From assembly GCF_001561995.1 (NCBI RefSeq), contig NZ_LLWC01000036.1:248001-312000 (forward strand): DNA of 64,000 nucleotides, in the 5' to 3' direction. The stretch is from Polycladidibacter hongkongensis. Lineage in GTDB: Bacteria; Pseudomonadota; Alphaproteobacteria; Rhizobiales; Stappiaceae. A program made the position numbers and the translations under genes. Positions within the stretch are counted from its first letter, which is position 1. Every line of letters starts with the position of its first letter. Positions 63,429 through 64,000 of this stretch are shown here, in pieces. Below the pieces are notes generated by a model. The model was not told where the DNA came from. It was given only the letters and a program-made list of their open reading frames with translations, and did not search any database.

Positions 63429-64000
63429 TTAGGCTGTGTTAACAGCCCGTGGCTTTAACGCCCCTTGCAGAACGTCGGCGCGAACCGGTCGCGGTGCGGA
63501 GAAGAGATAGCCTTGTGCGCTGCGCAGTTCCATCTCGATAAGCTCTAGGACTTCGGCCTCTGTCTCTACATGATCCGGGATTAACTCGATGCCATAGCGA
63601 CCCAGCAACGCGCCAAAATCAGCGGGGTGAATATTGCCGTGCTCTACGTTTTCATCCTGTGAGATCAGGCGAGCGGCATTGACCTTGGCGAAGCGGAAAC
63701 CTTTATCGGCAAGCGCGCGGAAATCCATGCGCAGATCGGTGATACGGTCTACCGAGAAGCGGAAGCCAAGCTCAGCTAACGCGGCGAGGCTCTCATGCTC
63801 GATAAGGCCCATGGCCGCCACATCTGCCTGCGCAAACTCAAAGATAAGTTGGTCGGTGTACGTTTCGTTGGCGCGAACGAACTCCAGAAAGCCGGGAAAG
63901 AAATCTTCATCCACCAGCGTACTTGGAGAAAGATTGCAGAAAAGGGCGGCATCGCGATTGCGGGCGGTAAGGCGCTTGATAATCTGCAGCGAGCGAAACA
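63429..64000 (-). CDS. TipF-like EAL-domain protein, 5' end beyond the window
   Basis: The C-terminal 190 residues of an EAL-fold protein; the frame stays open to the window edge. It carries NLSPSTLVDEDFF, FEFAQADV, and RFSVDRITDLRMDFRALADKGFRFAKV in place of the DDFGTG segment, then HPADFGALLGRYGIELIPDHVETEAEVLELIEMELRSAQGYLFS. The loss of the Asp-Asp metal ligands points to a c-di-GMP-binding rather than cleaving domain, as in TipF, which recruits flagellar parts in Caulobacter. The N-terminal membrane and coiled-coil part expected for TipF is not visible. It converges on the M16 pair. Confidence 0.82.
   Translation of the reverse strand, partial: FRSLQIIKRLTARNRDAALFCNLSPSTLVDEDFFPGFLEFVRANETYTDQLIFEFAQADVAAMGLIEHESLAALAELGFRFSVDRITDLRMDFRALADKGFRFAKVNAARLISQDENVEHGNIHPADFGALLGRYGIELIPDHVETEAEVLELIEMELRSAQGYLFSAPRPVRADVLQGALKPRAVNTA

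Noticed and set aside
1-64000. CRISPR arrays, insertion sequences, prophage or integrated elements
   Set aside because: No regularly spaced repeats, transposase, integrase or phage genes were seen; gene content is core chromosomal throughout.

Overview
The window reads as chromosomal core DNA of an alphaproteobacterium, most likely Hyphomicrobiales (Rhizobiales), perhaps a marine Stappiaceae-like lineage. The evidence is an aa3 cytochrome oxidase operon in alphaproteobacterial order (ctaC-ctaD-ctaB-coxF-ctaG-ctaE), an IalB protein beside tldD, an Omp2-type porin, the DUF4170/DUF374/waaA/lpxK/DUF2093 lipid A block, a TIGR01459 HAD gene near ribF/ileS/lspA, paired M16 peptidases and a TipF-like EAL protein. 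The family-level placement is inference. I saw no tRNA or rRNA gene, insertion sequence, prophage or CRISPR array.

Layout. 1-2.4 kb: minus-strand gcvT-gcvH behind a tandem glycine riboswitch, then a lipoprotein gene. 2.6-6 kb: ispH-thrB-rnhA-lipid kinase operon ending in a terminator. 6-13.2 kb, minus strand: thrC-M16 peptidase-GNAT-EAL protein, preceded by yqgE. 13.6-15.1 kb: a free-standing ScsB/DsbD-type N-terminal domain protein and a peroxiredoxin. 15.1-22 kb, minus strand: SURF1 and the aa3 oxidase operon. A perfect FNR/FixK-type box lies between ctaC and the divergent ialB. 22.5-28.5 kb: ialB, tldD, a Kef-type antiporter, a MATE exporter and DUF2093. 28.6-35.8 kb, minus strand: ubiA, tldE/pmbA, cysQ, DUF4170, a DUF374 acyltransferase, waaA and lpxK, with many overlaps. 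35.9-43.4 kb: purD, a patatin-like phospholipase, fdhD, a YdeP-type molybdoenzyme, an unrecognised 97-aa protein, a convergent Cds1-like cysteine desulfhydrase, and tadA. 43.7-50.2 kb: rluB-like gene, rsmD, a MerR regulator, a porin and mutL. 50.4-64 kb: HAD gene, cheY-cheZ, ribF, an EamA transporter, ileS with a structured leader, lspA, a lipoprotein, an M16 pair (one active-site copy, one inactive) and the start of a tipF-like gene.

The genes group into glycine/threonine metabolism, isoprenoid start-up, respiration (oxidase subunits with heme O synthesis, copper delivery and SURF1), lipid A/KDO assembly, molybdoenzyme sulfuration, translation and RNA modification, lipoprotein processing, and motility or c-di-GMP control.

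The items most worth a second look are the multi-hairpin leader upstream of ileS, a 41-nt palindrome present twice in opposite orientations (51307 and 60279), the FNR-type box controlling the oxidase/ialB divergence, the fdhD-ydeP-orphan gene cluster colliding with a cysteine desulfhydrase gene, and the solitary ScsB-like domain beside a peroxiredoxin.
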